The notes under the pieces: model-generated
Databases searched by the model: none
What the model was told of the DNA's origin: nothing
Seen by the model: the letters and a program-made list of their open reading frames with translations, nothing else
Shown here: positions 39,734 to 47,573 of the stretch, in pieces
Numbering within the stretch: position 1 is the stretch's first letter
Layout: each line of letters starts with the position of its first letter
Program-made: the position numbers and the translations under genes
Source of the DNA: an uncultured Tenacibaculum sp.
GTDB lineage: Bacteria > Bacteroidota > Bacteroidia > Flavobacteriales > Flavobacteriaceae
Length of the DNA stretch: 64,000 bases
Assembly: GCA_947492185.1 (NCBI GenBank)
Contig: CANLMR010000009.1
Coordinates: 55,527-119,526 of the forward strand
Direction: 5' to 3'

Positions 39734-40286
39734 CTGTAGTATTTACTAAATAACATTTTTTCAAACCAATTAATCCAAAACGATCTCCGTTTTTTGCTAC
39801 GTAATTGGCTCTAATTTTTCCATTGGATTGCCACATTTTCTGACTTCCCTTCTCTTTTCCATTAATAAAATGGAAAAACTTCATTAGCTGACCATTTGTA
39901 TACCATTCTTTAACTTCTCCATTATATTCTCCTCCATTATTAAAATGATATTCAAACCGAATATTTCCATTATTCCACCAACCTTTATGTATTCCGGTTT
40001 TTATGCCTTTTTCATAAAACCGCTGTTCATAAAGCTTACCATCAGCATATTTAACAATCTCTTCTCCCTCCTTTTTTCCTTTTTTATACTGAACCTCACT
40101 TTGTAAACCTGATTTCTTATTATTAGTAATAAGTTTGCCAGTAAGAGGAAGATTATTGTAAAACAATACGCCCTGTTTTAATTGAAAATTTTCCTCATCA
40201 TATTTCACAATTTGTTCAATTTCAGTTTCTTTTGAACAAGAAAAAAGCAATGTTAATAATAGGAATGAAAAAAGTGTTTTAACCAT
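39717..40286 (-). CDS. Lipoprotein with MORN/YwqK-like repeats
   Basis: 189 residues with a lipobox at LLFSC (Cys17). Residues about 60-170 hold five imperfect repeats of the form G-x-W-x-N-G-x-x-x-x-x-x-F-x-x-G (GWWNNGNIRFEYHFNNG, EWYTNGQLMKFFHFING, MWQSNGKIRANYVAKNG). This is the pattern of MORN-type and so-called YwqK-family antitoxin proteins. It is more likely an envelope binding protein than an antitoxin here, since it has a lipoprotein signal and no toxin neighbour. It directly abuts the YHYH gene. Confidence 0.82.
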   Translation of the reverse strand: MVKTLFSFLLLTLLFSCSKETEIEQIVKYDEENFQLKQGVLFYNNLPLTGKLITNNKKSGLQSEVQYKKGKKEGEEIVKYADGKLYEQRFYEKGIKTGIHKGWWNNGNIRFEYHFNNGGEYNGEVKEWYTNGQLMKFFHFINGKEKGSQKMWQSNGKIRANYVAKNGDRFGLIGLKKCYLVNTTDEKIK

Positions 40287-41051
40287 TTATTGAGAAATAT
40301 TTCCTGGCGTACCGTAAAATCCGTTTCCATTAATATAGGGAGCGTCTGCTGTAACATGATAATGATAAATTCCATTAGGAAACTCTGGAGTTTCTCCAAC
40401 ATGACCATGGTAATCATCTAAATCTGGACTGGCAATTGTTACTCCATTTTCTTCAGAACCATACACTGGAAAACCATCTGCTAACAATCCTAAAAATGCT
40501 GATTTACCTATTGCACTTGTTAAATACAAAGGTTCTATATGATAATGATATCTACTCCCTCCATCTGGATGTCCTAAATATTGATCAAACGAATCAATTT
40601 CACCTGTTAAAGGCTGATTATTTGGTCCTGCATATTGATTATAAAAAACTACTCCATTTACTGATACTCCCATTGGTCCTAAACTCGTGGCCTGTTTATT
40701 ACTTGCTTCACTCGGACGTAAAGGGATTCTAAAAACTATATTTTGAGTACCAATTGTATTTGGATTTAAATGCCAGTTTGGATTTGAACCATTATAAGCT
40801 TCATACATTGGATCGTTTGTTCCCCAATAAGGGCTCCCATGATCTGGTAAATTATCAGTTGTGATTTCAACAAAATCACCATTTATTGTATATGATACTC
40901 CAGAAACATTATCAAACTTCGATAAAACTGTAGTTATATCATATGAAGTATTATCAGTTGGCACATCTGTACTTCCGCCATTATCATCTCTATCTGAAGA
41001 GCATGCAGATAAAACTATAAAAGCTAGCATCAATATTTTCAAGTTTCTCAT
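40287..41051 (-). CDS. YHYH-domain lipoprotein
   Basis: 254 residues with a lipobox at IVLSAC (Cys17). It has the YHYH domain: two copies of the name-giving YHYH motif at residues 168-171 and 229-232, plus DGFPVYG and DLDDYHGHVGETPEFPNG between them. The density of His suggests metal binding, though no function is established for the family. It lies between the sulfatase (3-base gap) and the MORN-like gene (no gap), so all four genes are one transcript. Confidence 0.88.
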   Translation of the reverse strand: MRNLKILMLAFIVLSACSSDRDDNGGSTDVPTDNTSYDITTVLSKFDNVSGVSYTINGDFVEITTDNLPDHGSPYWGTNDPMYEAYNGSNPNWHLNPNTIGTQNIVFRIPLRPSEASNKQATSLGPMGVSVNGVVFYNQYAGPNNQPLTGEIDSFDQYLGHPDGGSRYHYHIEPLYLTSAIGKSAFLGLLADGFPVYGSEENGVTIASPDLDDYHGHVGETPEFPNGIYHYHVTADAPYINGNGFYGTPGNISQ

Positions 41052-41054
41052 AAT

Positions 41055-42362
41055 CTATTGTTTTAAATCTGTTAATTGTTGTTTTAATATATTCAATTGT
41101 TGTTGATTAGCTGTATTTGTACTAGCATTCAAAAGATTAGTTTCTTCTAAAAAATCTGCACTTAAATTAAATAATGCTTCTTCTCCGTCAACAAAAAGCA
41201 CATATTTATGTGTTGCGTTTCTAATAGTATATTCTTCGCCTCCTGTAGATTTACGCTGTTCGGTGTAAGCAAAATTTCTAAGATTACTTGAACTAGAAGA
41301 ATTCAATAAATCTTTAAAACTATAACTATCATTAATCTTTGAAACACTTATTCCAGCAATCTCAGCAATAGTTGCGAATAAATCAGATGTATTTAAAAGA
41401 CTGTTATCCATTTCATTGAATCTCGCTACTCCCTTACCTGAAATAATCATTGGAACATTAACTCCTCCTTGATAAACTGAACCTTTTGCTCTTGTTGCTC
41501 TATATTCTTGAACCACAGCTCCTGGAGATCCATTATCTCCAATGAAAACTATAATAGTATTATCTCTTTCTTCTTGAGGTAAAGAGTTTAGTAACCTACC
41601 AATTTCGGTGTCCATTGCTTCTATCATAGCCATATAATACGGTTGAGGATTCGCATCAATACTTGACTGATCTGTTGGTAAATCTCCTTTAGTATGTAAA
41701 TTACTAGGAGGCAAATGAAACGGTGTATGTGGAGCATTATATGCCAACCATAAAAACCACGGATTCTCTCTATTTTTAACCCAATCAATCGCTAAATCAG
41801 TAAATTTTGATGTAGTGTATTCATTAGAACTATTTGTAGCTCCATTTTCAGTTAAATTCCAATTGGTATACGATTGCACTCCGCCAGATAACAATCCAGC
41901 ATAATAACCTACACCTATCTGCGTTGGATGATTAGGGCTATTTGAAACATGCCACTTTCCTATTACGGCATGCTCGTAACCAGAACTATTATTATCTAAA
42001 AATTTGTGAAGTGAAGTTTCTGATAATGGTAATTCATCACCTACACTCATTACCCCTGTCCTAAAACCATATTTACCTGTTAAAATACTTGATCTGGTAG
42101 GAGTACATGTTGGATAAGACCATAAATTTGAAAAACGAATACCTGAATTAATCATATTTTGTAGATTGGGCACATTCGGTTTCACATCACCTACTTCAAA
42201 ACCTGGAGTAGCATCTAAACCCATATCATCTGCTATTATTAACAAAATATTAGGTTTACTTGCTTGATGGCCATCTGAAGACGGCTCAGAACTAACAGAA
42301 CCATCACTACATGAACAAAGAAATAATACGAGAAGTATTATTGGGGAATTTAATAATCTCAT
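41055..42362 (-). CDS. Exported sulfatase lipoprotein
   Basis: 435 residues. A lipoprotein signal ends in LFLCSC (Cys18 likely). The sulfatase fold has the metal-binding NILLIIADDMG, the formylglycine signature CTPTR (Cys86), AVIGKWH, and VFIGDNGSPG. Cys-type signatures need oxidation to formylglycine by a maturase, which is not in the window. The substrate would be a sulfated glycan or small sulfate ester, as in many marine Bacteroidota, but no SusCD pair is next to it. It is the first gene of a four-gene lipoprotein operon. Confidence 0.92.
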   Translation of the reverse strand: MRLLNSPIILLVLFLCSCSDGSVSSEPSSDGHQASKPNILLIIADDMGLDATPGFEVGDVKPNVPNLQNMINSGIRFSNLWSYPTCTPTRSSILTGKYGFRTGVMSVGDELPLSETSLHKFLDNNSSGYEHAVIGKWHVSNSPNHPTQIGVGYYAGLLSGGVQSYTNWNLTENGATNSSNEYTTSKFTDLAIDWVKNRENPWFLWLAYNAPHTPFHLPPSNLHTKGDLPTDQSSIDANPQPYYMAMIEAMDTEIGRLLNSLPQEERDNTIIVFIGDNGSPGAVVQEYRATRAKGSVYQGGVNVPMIISGKGVARFNEMDNSLLNTSDLFATIAEIAGISVSKINDSYSFKDLLNSSSSSNLRNFAYTEQRKSTGGEEYTIRNATHKYVLFVDGEEALFNLSADFLEETNLLNASTNTANQQQLNILKQQLTDLKQ

Positions 42363-42508
42363 TTTTATAGTTTTGTACTTAGACTACGGAAAGCTAAGAA
42401 GGTTTAAAAAACCTCCTTTTAAAATATAAAAAAAATCAAACAAAAATAGAAAAGGGATACTATTAATGTTTGATTATAGGTAAATTAGGGATTTGTATAT
42501 CGTAAATA

Positions 42509-42637
42509 CTATCTAAAGTTTCTTCGTGAATCGTTTTTTACTCTAACATAAATTGGCTTTAGTTCTTTATCATACTCTTTTGTAGTGAAACCAATTAAAT
42601 TGCTAACCGTATTAAATAGCTTTATTAATAATGTCAT
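42509..42637 (-). CDS. Small basic 42-residue peptide, unrecognised
   Basis: A complete ORF runs from the ATG at 42635-42637 to the TAG at 42509-42511 in a 386-base gap. The N-terminus is amphipathic (MTLLIKLFNTVSNLIGF) and the rest charged (TTKEYDKELKPIYVRVKNDS, then RRNFR). There is no signal peptide or Cys. Composition and codon use resemble real flavobacterial genes. It is divergent from the Cys-rich membrane protein gene. I do not recognise the family. Confidence 0.5.
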   Translation of the reverse strand: MTLLIKLFNTVSNLIGFTTKEYDKELKPIYVRVKNDSRRNFR

Positions 42638-42721
42638 TTTTATACTTTTTTAAGGTTTAGTTACACTATTATGACACTCTTTTATTTAAAAAGTCACATC
42701 CTTCAAAAAAAATAGTTTCAT

Positions 42722-42729
42722 TATCTTTG
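42722..42729 (+). promoter_or_regulatory. -7 element for the Cys-rich peptide/sigma/transporter operon
   Basis: TATCTTTG is an exact TAnnTTTG 19 bases before the ATG at 42749. The -33 position lacks TTTG. Confidence 0.4.
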
Positions 42730-42748
42730 TATCATCAAAATTTTATTC

Positions 42749-42952
42749 ATGAAATTAGTTATATTAACAGTCGGATTATTAGCTTTAGCATTTGCAGGAA
42801 TTGCAATTAAAATATGGGCAAAAAAAGATGGTGAGTTTGCTGGTACTTGTGCTAGTCAAAATCCAATGTTAAATAAATCAGGAGAAGCTTGTGGTTTTTG
42901 TGGTAAAACACCAGATCAATTTGATTCTTGTTCAGAACCACAGCACCAATAA
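42749..42952 (+). CDS. Small Cys-rich membrane protein, NqrM-like
   Basis: 67 residues. Residues 2-24 are one transmembrane helix. The remaining segment has four conserved-looking cysteines in GTCASQNPML and GEACGFCGKTPDQFDSC. One membrane helix followed by such Cys pairs resembles NqrM/DUF539, the factor that helps insert iron into Na+-NQR. The match is by layout only, so the name is tentative. It is followed by an overlapping sigma factor frame and an Nramp-like transporter, pointing to metal handling. Confidence 0.7.
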   Translation: MKLVILTVGLLALAFAGIAIKIWAKKDGEFAGTCASQNPMLNKSGEACGFCGKTPDQFDSCSEPQHQ

Positions 42953-43521
42953 ATCTTCAACCAATAAAAGACAAAATTCTTCAACATATAGAAAAAGCTA
43001 AGAAAGGCAATCAAATGTCTTTCAATTATCTTTTAGATACATTTTGGTCTAATGTTTATGGGTATCAACTCAAAAAAGTAAATAACGAGAATGATGCTGA
43101 AGATATTACCATACAAACTTTTGCCAAAGCTTTCAATAAAATTGAAACATTTAATGAAGAATATCAATTCAGTACTTGGCTGATTGCTATTTCTAAGAAC
43201 ATTCATCAAGATATTCTTAGAAAACATAAACCCTCATTAATAGTTAAATCTTCAAAAGTAGACGAAGAAGCATATAAAATTATAGATGACTCGCCTTCTC
43301 CTGAAGATAAAATCATTACAGAGCAAAATTTAGCAAAACTTCTTAGGGACATAAAACAACTAAAACCTAAATATCAAGAAGTAATTAATTTAAGATTTTT
43401 TCAAGAATTGAGTTATAAAGAGATTTCTGAGCAACTTAATGAACCTATGAACAATATCAAAGTTAAACTTTTGAGAGCAAAAAAATTGTTAGCTGAAATT
43501 ATCGAGAAAAATAAGTCATGA
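42928..43521 (+). CDS. ECF-type sigma-70 family sigma factor with uncertain start
   Basis: Up to 197 residues. Region 2 is at AEDITIQTFAKAFNKIETF followed by QFSTWLIAISKNIHQDILRK; region 4 covers LKPKYQEVINLRFFQELSYKEISEQLNEPMNNIKVKLLRAKKLL. The only conventional start that keeps region 2 whole is the TTG at 42928, inside the upstream gene. The first ATG is at codon 30 and would cut into the domain. Homologous frames begin about ten codons after the TTG, so a rare ATA/ATT start near 42949 is also possible. Its stop overlaps the transporter start in ATGA, so expression is coupled. No anti-sigma gene is adjacent. Confidence 0.82.
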   Translation: MFRTTAPINLQPIKDKILQHIEKAKKGNQMSFNYLLDTFWSNVYGYQLKKVNNENDAEDITIQTFAKAFNKIETFNEEYQFSTWLIAISKNIHQDILRKHKPSLIVKSSKVDEEAYKIIDDSPSPEDKIITEQNLAKLLRDIKQLKPKYQEVINLRFFQELSYKEISEQLNEPMNNIKVKLLRAKKLLAEIIEKNKS

Positions 43522-44735
43522 AAAAAAATATATTCAATGCTTTAGGCCCTGGATTATTATTTGCTGGAGCTGCTATAGGAGTTTCTCATTTAGTTCAATC
43601 TACAAGAGCTGGCGCTGAATATGGATATGGCTTAATTTGGGCTTTAATTCTAGTCCATTTTTTCAAATACCCTTTTTTTAAATTTGGACCTAAATATGCT
43701 TCTGCAACTGGTGAGAGCTTACTTGATGGATACAAAAAACTAGGTAAAGGATATTTGGCTTTATATTTTATAGTAAACTTGGCTACAATGTTTACAATTC
43801 AAGCTGCGGTAACTATTGTAACAGCTAGTTTGGCTGCTCAATTATTTGGCATCACACATAACTTAGTATACTGGGCTTCAATTCTATTATTAGTAAGCTT
43901 TTTAATTCTTTCTTTAGGAAAATACAAATTACTAGATAAGTTAATGAAATACATCATAATCTTTCTAACTATAAGTACTGTACTATCTGTAATTATTGCT
44001 CTTAATAAAAATGGAGTAAGTTTTTCTTACCAACAAATTATACCCAATGATGTTGTTGGTATAAGTTTTTTAATTGCTTTTTTAGGTTGGATGCCAGCGC
44101 CTTTGGACATATCAATATGGCATTCTTTATGGTCTGTTGAAAAACAAAAAAACTCTAAAGAGATCGTAAGTGTAAAAAAATCCATTTTAGATTTTAATGT
44201 TGGGTATTTTGGGACAATGTTTTTAGGTTTATGTTTTATCATACTTGGAGCTACAGTAATGTTTTCATCACAAGAAAAATTTGCTAGTAGCGGTGGGAAA
44301 TTTGCCTTACAACTAATCAACTTATACACTAATAATTTAGGGGATTTTGCTAAACCTATTATTGCTATAGCTGCTTTTACTACAATGTTTAGCACCACAA
44401 TTACTACACTAGATGCTTCACCAAGAGCTATGGAAAAAGCATCAAAACTTTTATTCGGAAAAGAAAAACTGAACTATTGGTTTTGGATTATTTTCTTAAT
44501 TATTGGTACACTATTAATATTCTTTTTATTACTTAATAGTATGTTAACTTTAGTAAAAATAGCTACTATATTTTCTTTTTTAACTGCTCCTATTTATGCT
44601 ATTTTAAATTATAAATTAATCACCAGTAAACATACACCAGAAAAGTATCATCCAAAACAAATTATAAAGGTGATTAGTATTGCTGGAATTCTATTTTTAT
44701 TCTGTTTTAGTCTATGGTATTTAAGCATTTTATAA
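43518..44735 (+). CDS. Divergent Nramp-family membrane transporter
   Basis: 405 residues with about 11 transmembrane helices. The fold opening GPGLLFAGAAIGVSHLVQSTRAGAEYGYGL is that of Nramp helix 1. However, the metal-binding DPGN motif of true Mn/Fe Nramps is replaced by the IGVS region, and helix 6 reads GWMPAPLDISIWHSLW in place of the usual MPHN-type stretch. Substrate specificity is therefore probably not that of classical MntH; related divergent groups have other metals or unknown cargo. Coupled to the sigma factor by an ATGA overlap. Confidence 0.85.
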   Translation: MKKNIFNALGPGLLFAGAAIGVSHLVQSTRAGAEYGYGLIWALILVHFFKYPFFKFGPKYASATGESLLDGYKKLGKGYLALYFIVNLATMFTIQAAVTIVTASLAAQLFGITHNLVYWASILLLVSFLILSLGKYKLLDKLMKYIIIFLTISTVLSVIIALNKNGVSFSYQQIIPNDVVGISFLIAFLGWMPAPLDISIWHSLWSVEKQKNSKEIVSVKKSILDFNVGYFGTMFLGLCFIILGATVMFSSQEKFASSGGKFALQLINLYTNNLGDFAKPIIAIAAFTTMFSTTITTLDASPRAMEKASKLLFGKEKLNYWFWIIFLIIGTLLIFFLLLNSMLTLVKIATIFSFLTAPIYAILNYKLITSKHTPEKYHPKQIIKVISIAGILFLFCFSLWYLSIL

Positions 44736-44811
44736 TTTTAAAAAACTGCAAAACAAACACTTAAGAAAATATTCTTAAAAAAAACTAAAAAAAATCAGAA
44801 AAAAAATTAAA

Positions 44812-44828
44812 TTAGCACGCTTTTTGGT
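44812..44828 (+). promoter_or_regulatory. Weak sigma-54-like element
   Basis: TTAGCACG-N4-TTGGT keeps the GCACG core and spacing of a sigma-54 promoter but has AG in place of the invariant GG. It lies about 35 bases before the ATG at 44865. Confidence 0.25.
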
Positions 44829-44864
44829 ATAATCTAAAGAGTATAATAAAATCCCAATATTACA

Positions 44865-45320
44865 ATGCAAACAAAAAGATTTTTCTTACAGTTAGTATGT
44901 GTTTTTGCTCTTACACTTTTTTCTTTTCAAAATACGTATTCTCAAATAGAGAAGTTACAAACAGCAATTACTGATGCTACTGTTCCCTTTCAAGGAAAAT
45001 TACAACAAGAAAGCGGTAAATTTCGTTATGATTATCATGATGTATACCAAAAAGATTCTTTAGCTAAAGATTTACAAGCTAGTGGATATCATGGTGGTGG
45101 TCCTTCTTGGCTTGGAATTATTTATGCAGCTTTTAAACTATGTGAAAACAACTTAATTGATGAGATTGAGATGAAGGTTGAAGTTACTGGTGTTACTTTT
45201 TGGAGTGCCAATAAGGAAGACTTAGAAAAAATTGGTAGAATAGTAAGTACTATTAAAGGTAATGATACTGTATTACAACTCGCAATTGATAAAGCCACAG
45301 AATTAGGAATCATGCAATAA
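44865..45320 (+). CDS. Small exported protein of unknown function
   Basis: 151 residues. A signal peptide (LVCVFALTLFSFQNTYSQ) precedes a compact alpha/beta domain. The block SGYHGGGPSWLGIIYAAFKL recalls Imm51-like immunity domains, but the similarity is one motif only. It has a single Cys in the mature part. It lies 43 bases before lipA with no clear terminator, so they may be co-transcribed. Function is not recognised. Confidence 0.75.
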   Translation: MQTKRFFLQLVCVFALTLFSFQNTYSQIEKLQTAITDATVPFQGKLQQESGKFRYDYHDVYQKDSLAKDLQASGYHGGGPSWLGIIYAAFKLCENNLIDEIEMKVEVTGVTFWSANKEDLEKIGRIVSTIKGNDTVLQLAIDKATELGIMQ

Positions 45321-45363
45321 AATGAAACATTCTTCGTAAATTTGTAGTTCAAATTTATAATGA

Positions 45364-46263
45364 ATGTCAGAAAAGATTCTTATACCTACAGATAATAAAA
45401 TTACAAAGAATCCATCTTCAGAACGCGTAAAAAAACCGAAGTGGTTACGTGTGAAGTTACCTGTTGGAAAAAAATATACAGAACTTAGAGGTTTAGTAGA
45501 CAAGTATAAATTAAACACTATTTGTACTAGTGGTAGTTGTCCTAACATGGGTGAATGCTGGGGTGAAGGAACCGCAACATTTATGATTTTAGGTAATATT
45601 TGCACCCGCTCTTGTGGATTTTGTGGTGTAAAAACTGGAAGACCAGAAACTGTAGAATGGGACGAACCTGAAAAAGTAGCTAGATCTATTAAAATAATGA
45701 AGATTAAGCATGCTGTTATTACTTCTGTGGATAGAGACGATTTAAAAGATGGTGGTTCTATTATTTGGGCTGAAACAGTAGACGCTATTAGAAGAGCTAA
45801 TCCAAACACTACATTAGAAACATTAATCCCAGATTTTCAAGGAAACACTAAGCTCATAGATCGAATAATCGAAGTTCATCCAGAAGTTGTTTCTCATAAT
45901 ATGGAAACTGTTAGAAGATTAACCAGAGAAGTACGAATTCAGGCAAAATACGATCGTAGTTTAGGAGTTTTAAAATATTTAAAAGAGAACGGAATGAGAA
46001 CCAAATCTGGTATTATGCTTGGATTAGGTGAAACTGAAGAGGAAGTAATTCAAACTATGAAAGATCTTAGGAATGTAGGTTTAGACGTTATTACAATTGG
46101 TCAATATTTACAACCTACAAAAAAGCACTTACCTGTAAAAGAATTTATTACGCCAGAACAATTTAAGAAATACGAAACGTTAGGAAAAGAAATGGGATTC
46201 ATGTATGTAGAAAGTGGTGCTTTAGTTAGATCTTCATACAAAGCTCACAAGCATGCTAATTAA
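45364..46263 (+). CDS. lipA: Lipoyl synthase
   Basis: 299 residues, radical SAM enzyme that inserts two sulfurs into octanoyl-lipoyl domains. The auxiliary cluster cysteines are in [13 protein letters not shown] (Cys54, 59, 65) and the radical SAM cysteines in CTRSCGFC (Cys80, 84, 87). The C-terminal [10 protein letters not shown] carries the conserved Arg-Ser-Ser motif. Length and motifs are canonical. Confidence 0.97.
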   Translation: MSEKILIPTDNKITKNPSSERVKKPKWLRVKLPVGKKYTELRGLVDKYKLNTICTSGSCPNMGECWGEGTATFMILGNICTRSCGFCGVKTGRPETVEWDEPEKVARSIKIMKIKHAVITSVDRDDLKDGGSIIWAETVDAIRRANPNTTLETLIPDFQGNTKLIDRIIEVHPEVVSHNMETVRRLTREVRIQAKYDRSLGVLKYLKENGMRTKSGIMLGLGETEEEVIQTMKDLRNVGLDVITIGQYLQPTKKHLPVKEFITPEQFKKYETLGKEMGFMYVESGALVRSSYKAHKHAN

Positions 46264-46360
46264 TGTTTTGTTATTAATTTATTAACAAAACAACCTTCAA
46301 AAGTTAAAAAAATGTAAATAATCAAATAAAAGCAGCTTTATATAGTTATTATATATAATT

Positions 46361-46376
46361 TTGGCACGTAAATTGA
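46361..46376 (+). promoter_or_regulatory. Sigma-54-like promoter in the lipA / CBS-like intergenic region
   Basis: TTGGCACG-N4-TTGA matches the -24 box perfectly and the -12 box with one change, with GG and G ten bases apart. The predicted start of transcription is near 46388. No ORF follows; a strong terminator ends at 46471. A TAATTTTG just upstream (46357-46364) overlaps it and could be a -7 box instead. Confidence 0.45.
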
Positions 46377-46387
46377 AAGCATATAAT

Positions 46388-46471
46388 TGTTAAACAATAA
46401 TAATTGTTTTCATTGTGTAAATTATTTGAATTAGTTGATTAACGAAAAGCCACCTCAATGAGGTGGCTTTT
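46388..46471 (+). ncRNA. Candidate small RNA of about 85 bases
   Basis: The interval is bounded by a sigma-54-like promoter and a perfect rho-independent hairpin, in a gap with no ORF. The 5' part contains complementary AATTG/CAATT-type segments. Its existence is inferred from these signals; no family was recognised. Confidence 0.35.
46445..46471. terminator. Strong bidirectional terminator
   Basis: Perfect 13-base arms AAAAGCCACCTCA / TGAGGTGGCTTTT with a minimal loop, T-run on the plus side and A-run on the other. It serves the minus-strand CBS-like gene and any plus-strand transcript. Confidence 0.9.
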
Positions 46472-46502
46472 TGAATTATATTTTAATAATAAATATATTG
46501 TA

Positions 46503-47483
46503 CTATTCTATATAGCCCATTTTCTTCATCCAATCGTCGTTGAACATTTTACCAACATAACGACTTCCGTGATCATGAAAAAGGACAACAACTACATCAT
46601 CTTCATTAAAGTGTTCTTTTAACTGTAATAATCCTTTCATTGCAGCTCCAGCAGAATTCCCTAGGAACATTCCTTCTTTTTTTGCTAACAACTGCGTATA
46701 AACAGCTGCATCCTTATCTGTTACTTTAGTAAACCCATCTATAATACTAAAATCTACATTTTTAGGTAAAATATCTTCTCCAATACCTTCTGTAACATAT
46801 GGATAAATTTCATTTTCATCAAAAACTCCAGTTTCATGGTACTTTTTGAATACAGATCCATAGGTATCTATTCCCCAAACTTTAACATTTGGATTTTTCT
46901 CTTTTAAATACTTTCCTACTCCAGAAATTGTTCCTCCTGTCCCTACTCCAACAACAAAATGAGTTATTTTTCCTTCTGTTTGTTCCCAAATTTCAGGACC
47001 AGTACTTTCATAATGTCCTTTTGCATTACTTGGATTATCATATTGATTTACATACCAAGCATTTTCTGTTTCTTCTGCTAATCTTCTTGATACTGAATAA
47101 TAACTTCTAGGATCATCTGGTTCAACATTTGTAGGACAAACAACAACCTCTGCTCCAACAGCTTTTAAAATATCTACTTTCTCTTTACTTTGTTTATCAG
47201 CCATTACAAATACACATTTGTATCCTTTAACAATAGCAGCTAAAGCTAATCCCATACCAGTATTCCCTGAAGTTCCTTCAATAATGGTTCCTCCTGGTTT
47301 TAATATACCATTAGCTTCGGCATCTTCAATCATTTTTAGAGCCATTCTATCCTTAACTGAGTTCCCAGGATTAAAAGTCTCATATTTAGCTAATACTAAA
47401 CACGGTAACTCTTCAGCGAGTTTATTAATTTTAACTAAAGGAGTGTTTCCAATAGTTTCTAATATATTCTTAGCGTAATTCAT
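46503..47483 (-). CDS. Cystathionine beta-synthase / cysteine-synthase-like PLP enzyme
   Basis: 326 residues from the ATG at 47481-47483; seven upstream codons are rejected because MNYAKNILETIGNTPLVKIN is the canonical N-terminus. The PLP lysine is Lys44 in NPGNSVKDRMA. EGTSGNTGMGLA and GTGGTISGVGKYLKE bind substrate and phosphate. EGIGEDILPKNVDFSIID is closer to cystathionine beta-synthase than to CysK. There are no CBS regulatory domains, as in other bacterial CBS-like enzymes. It condenses serine or O-acetylserine with homocysteine or sulfide; which one cannot be decided here. Confidence 0.88.
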   Translation of the reverse strand: MNYAKNILETIGNTPLVKINKLAEELPCLVLAKYETFNPGNSVKDRMALKMIEDAEANGILKPGGTIIEGTSGNTGMGLALAAIVKGYKCVFVMADKQSKEKVDILKAVGAEVVVCPTNVEPDDPRSYYSVSRRLAEETENAWYVNQYDNPSNAKGHYESTGPEIWEQTEGKITHFVVGVGTGGTISGVGKYLKEKNPNVKVWGIDTYGSVFKKYHETGVFDENEIYPYVTEGIGEDILPKNVDFSIIDGFTKVTDKDAAVYTQLLAKKEGMFLGNSAGAAMKGLLQLKEHFNEDDVVVVLFHDHGSRYVGKMFNDDWMKKMGYIE

Positions 47484-47546
47484 TCTTTTTGATTTGTTGT
47501 GCAAATATATAAGTTTGGAAATTTGTTTTAAGTAGGTATATAAAAA

Positions 47547-47564
47547 AATCCGCCTAAGCGGATT
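47547..47564 (-). terminator. Terminator of the small lipoprotein gene
   Basis: Arms AATCCGC / GCGGATT with a CTAA loop, followed on the minus strand by a U-run, 10 bases after the stop at 47574. Confidence 0.75.
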
Positions 47565-47573
47565 ATATATTTT

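Noticed and set aside
39717..40286. YwqK-type antitoxin of a toxin-antitoxin pair
   Set aside because: The protein has a lipobox, sits in an envelope operon and has no toxin gene beside it; the MORN-like repeat is the safer label.
46265..46291. GTTTTGTTA / TAACAAAAC hairpin after lipA as a terminator
   Set aside because: The arms are AT-rich and no T-run follows; it may fold but is not a convincing terminator.
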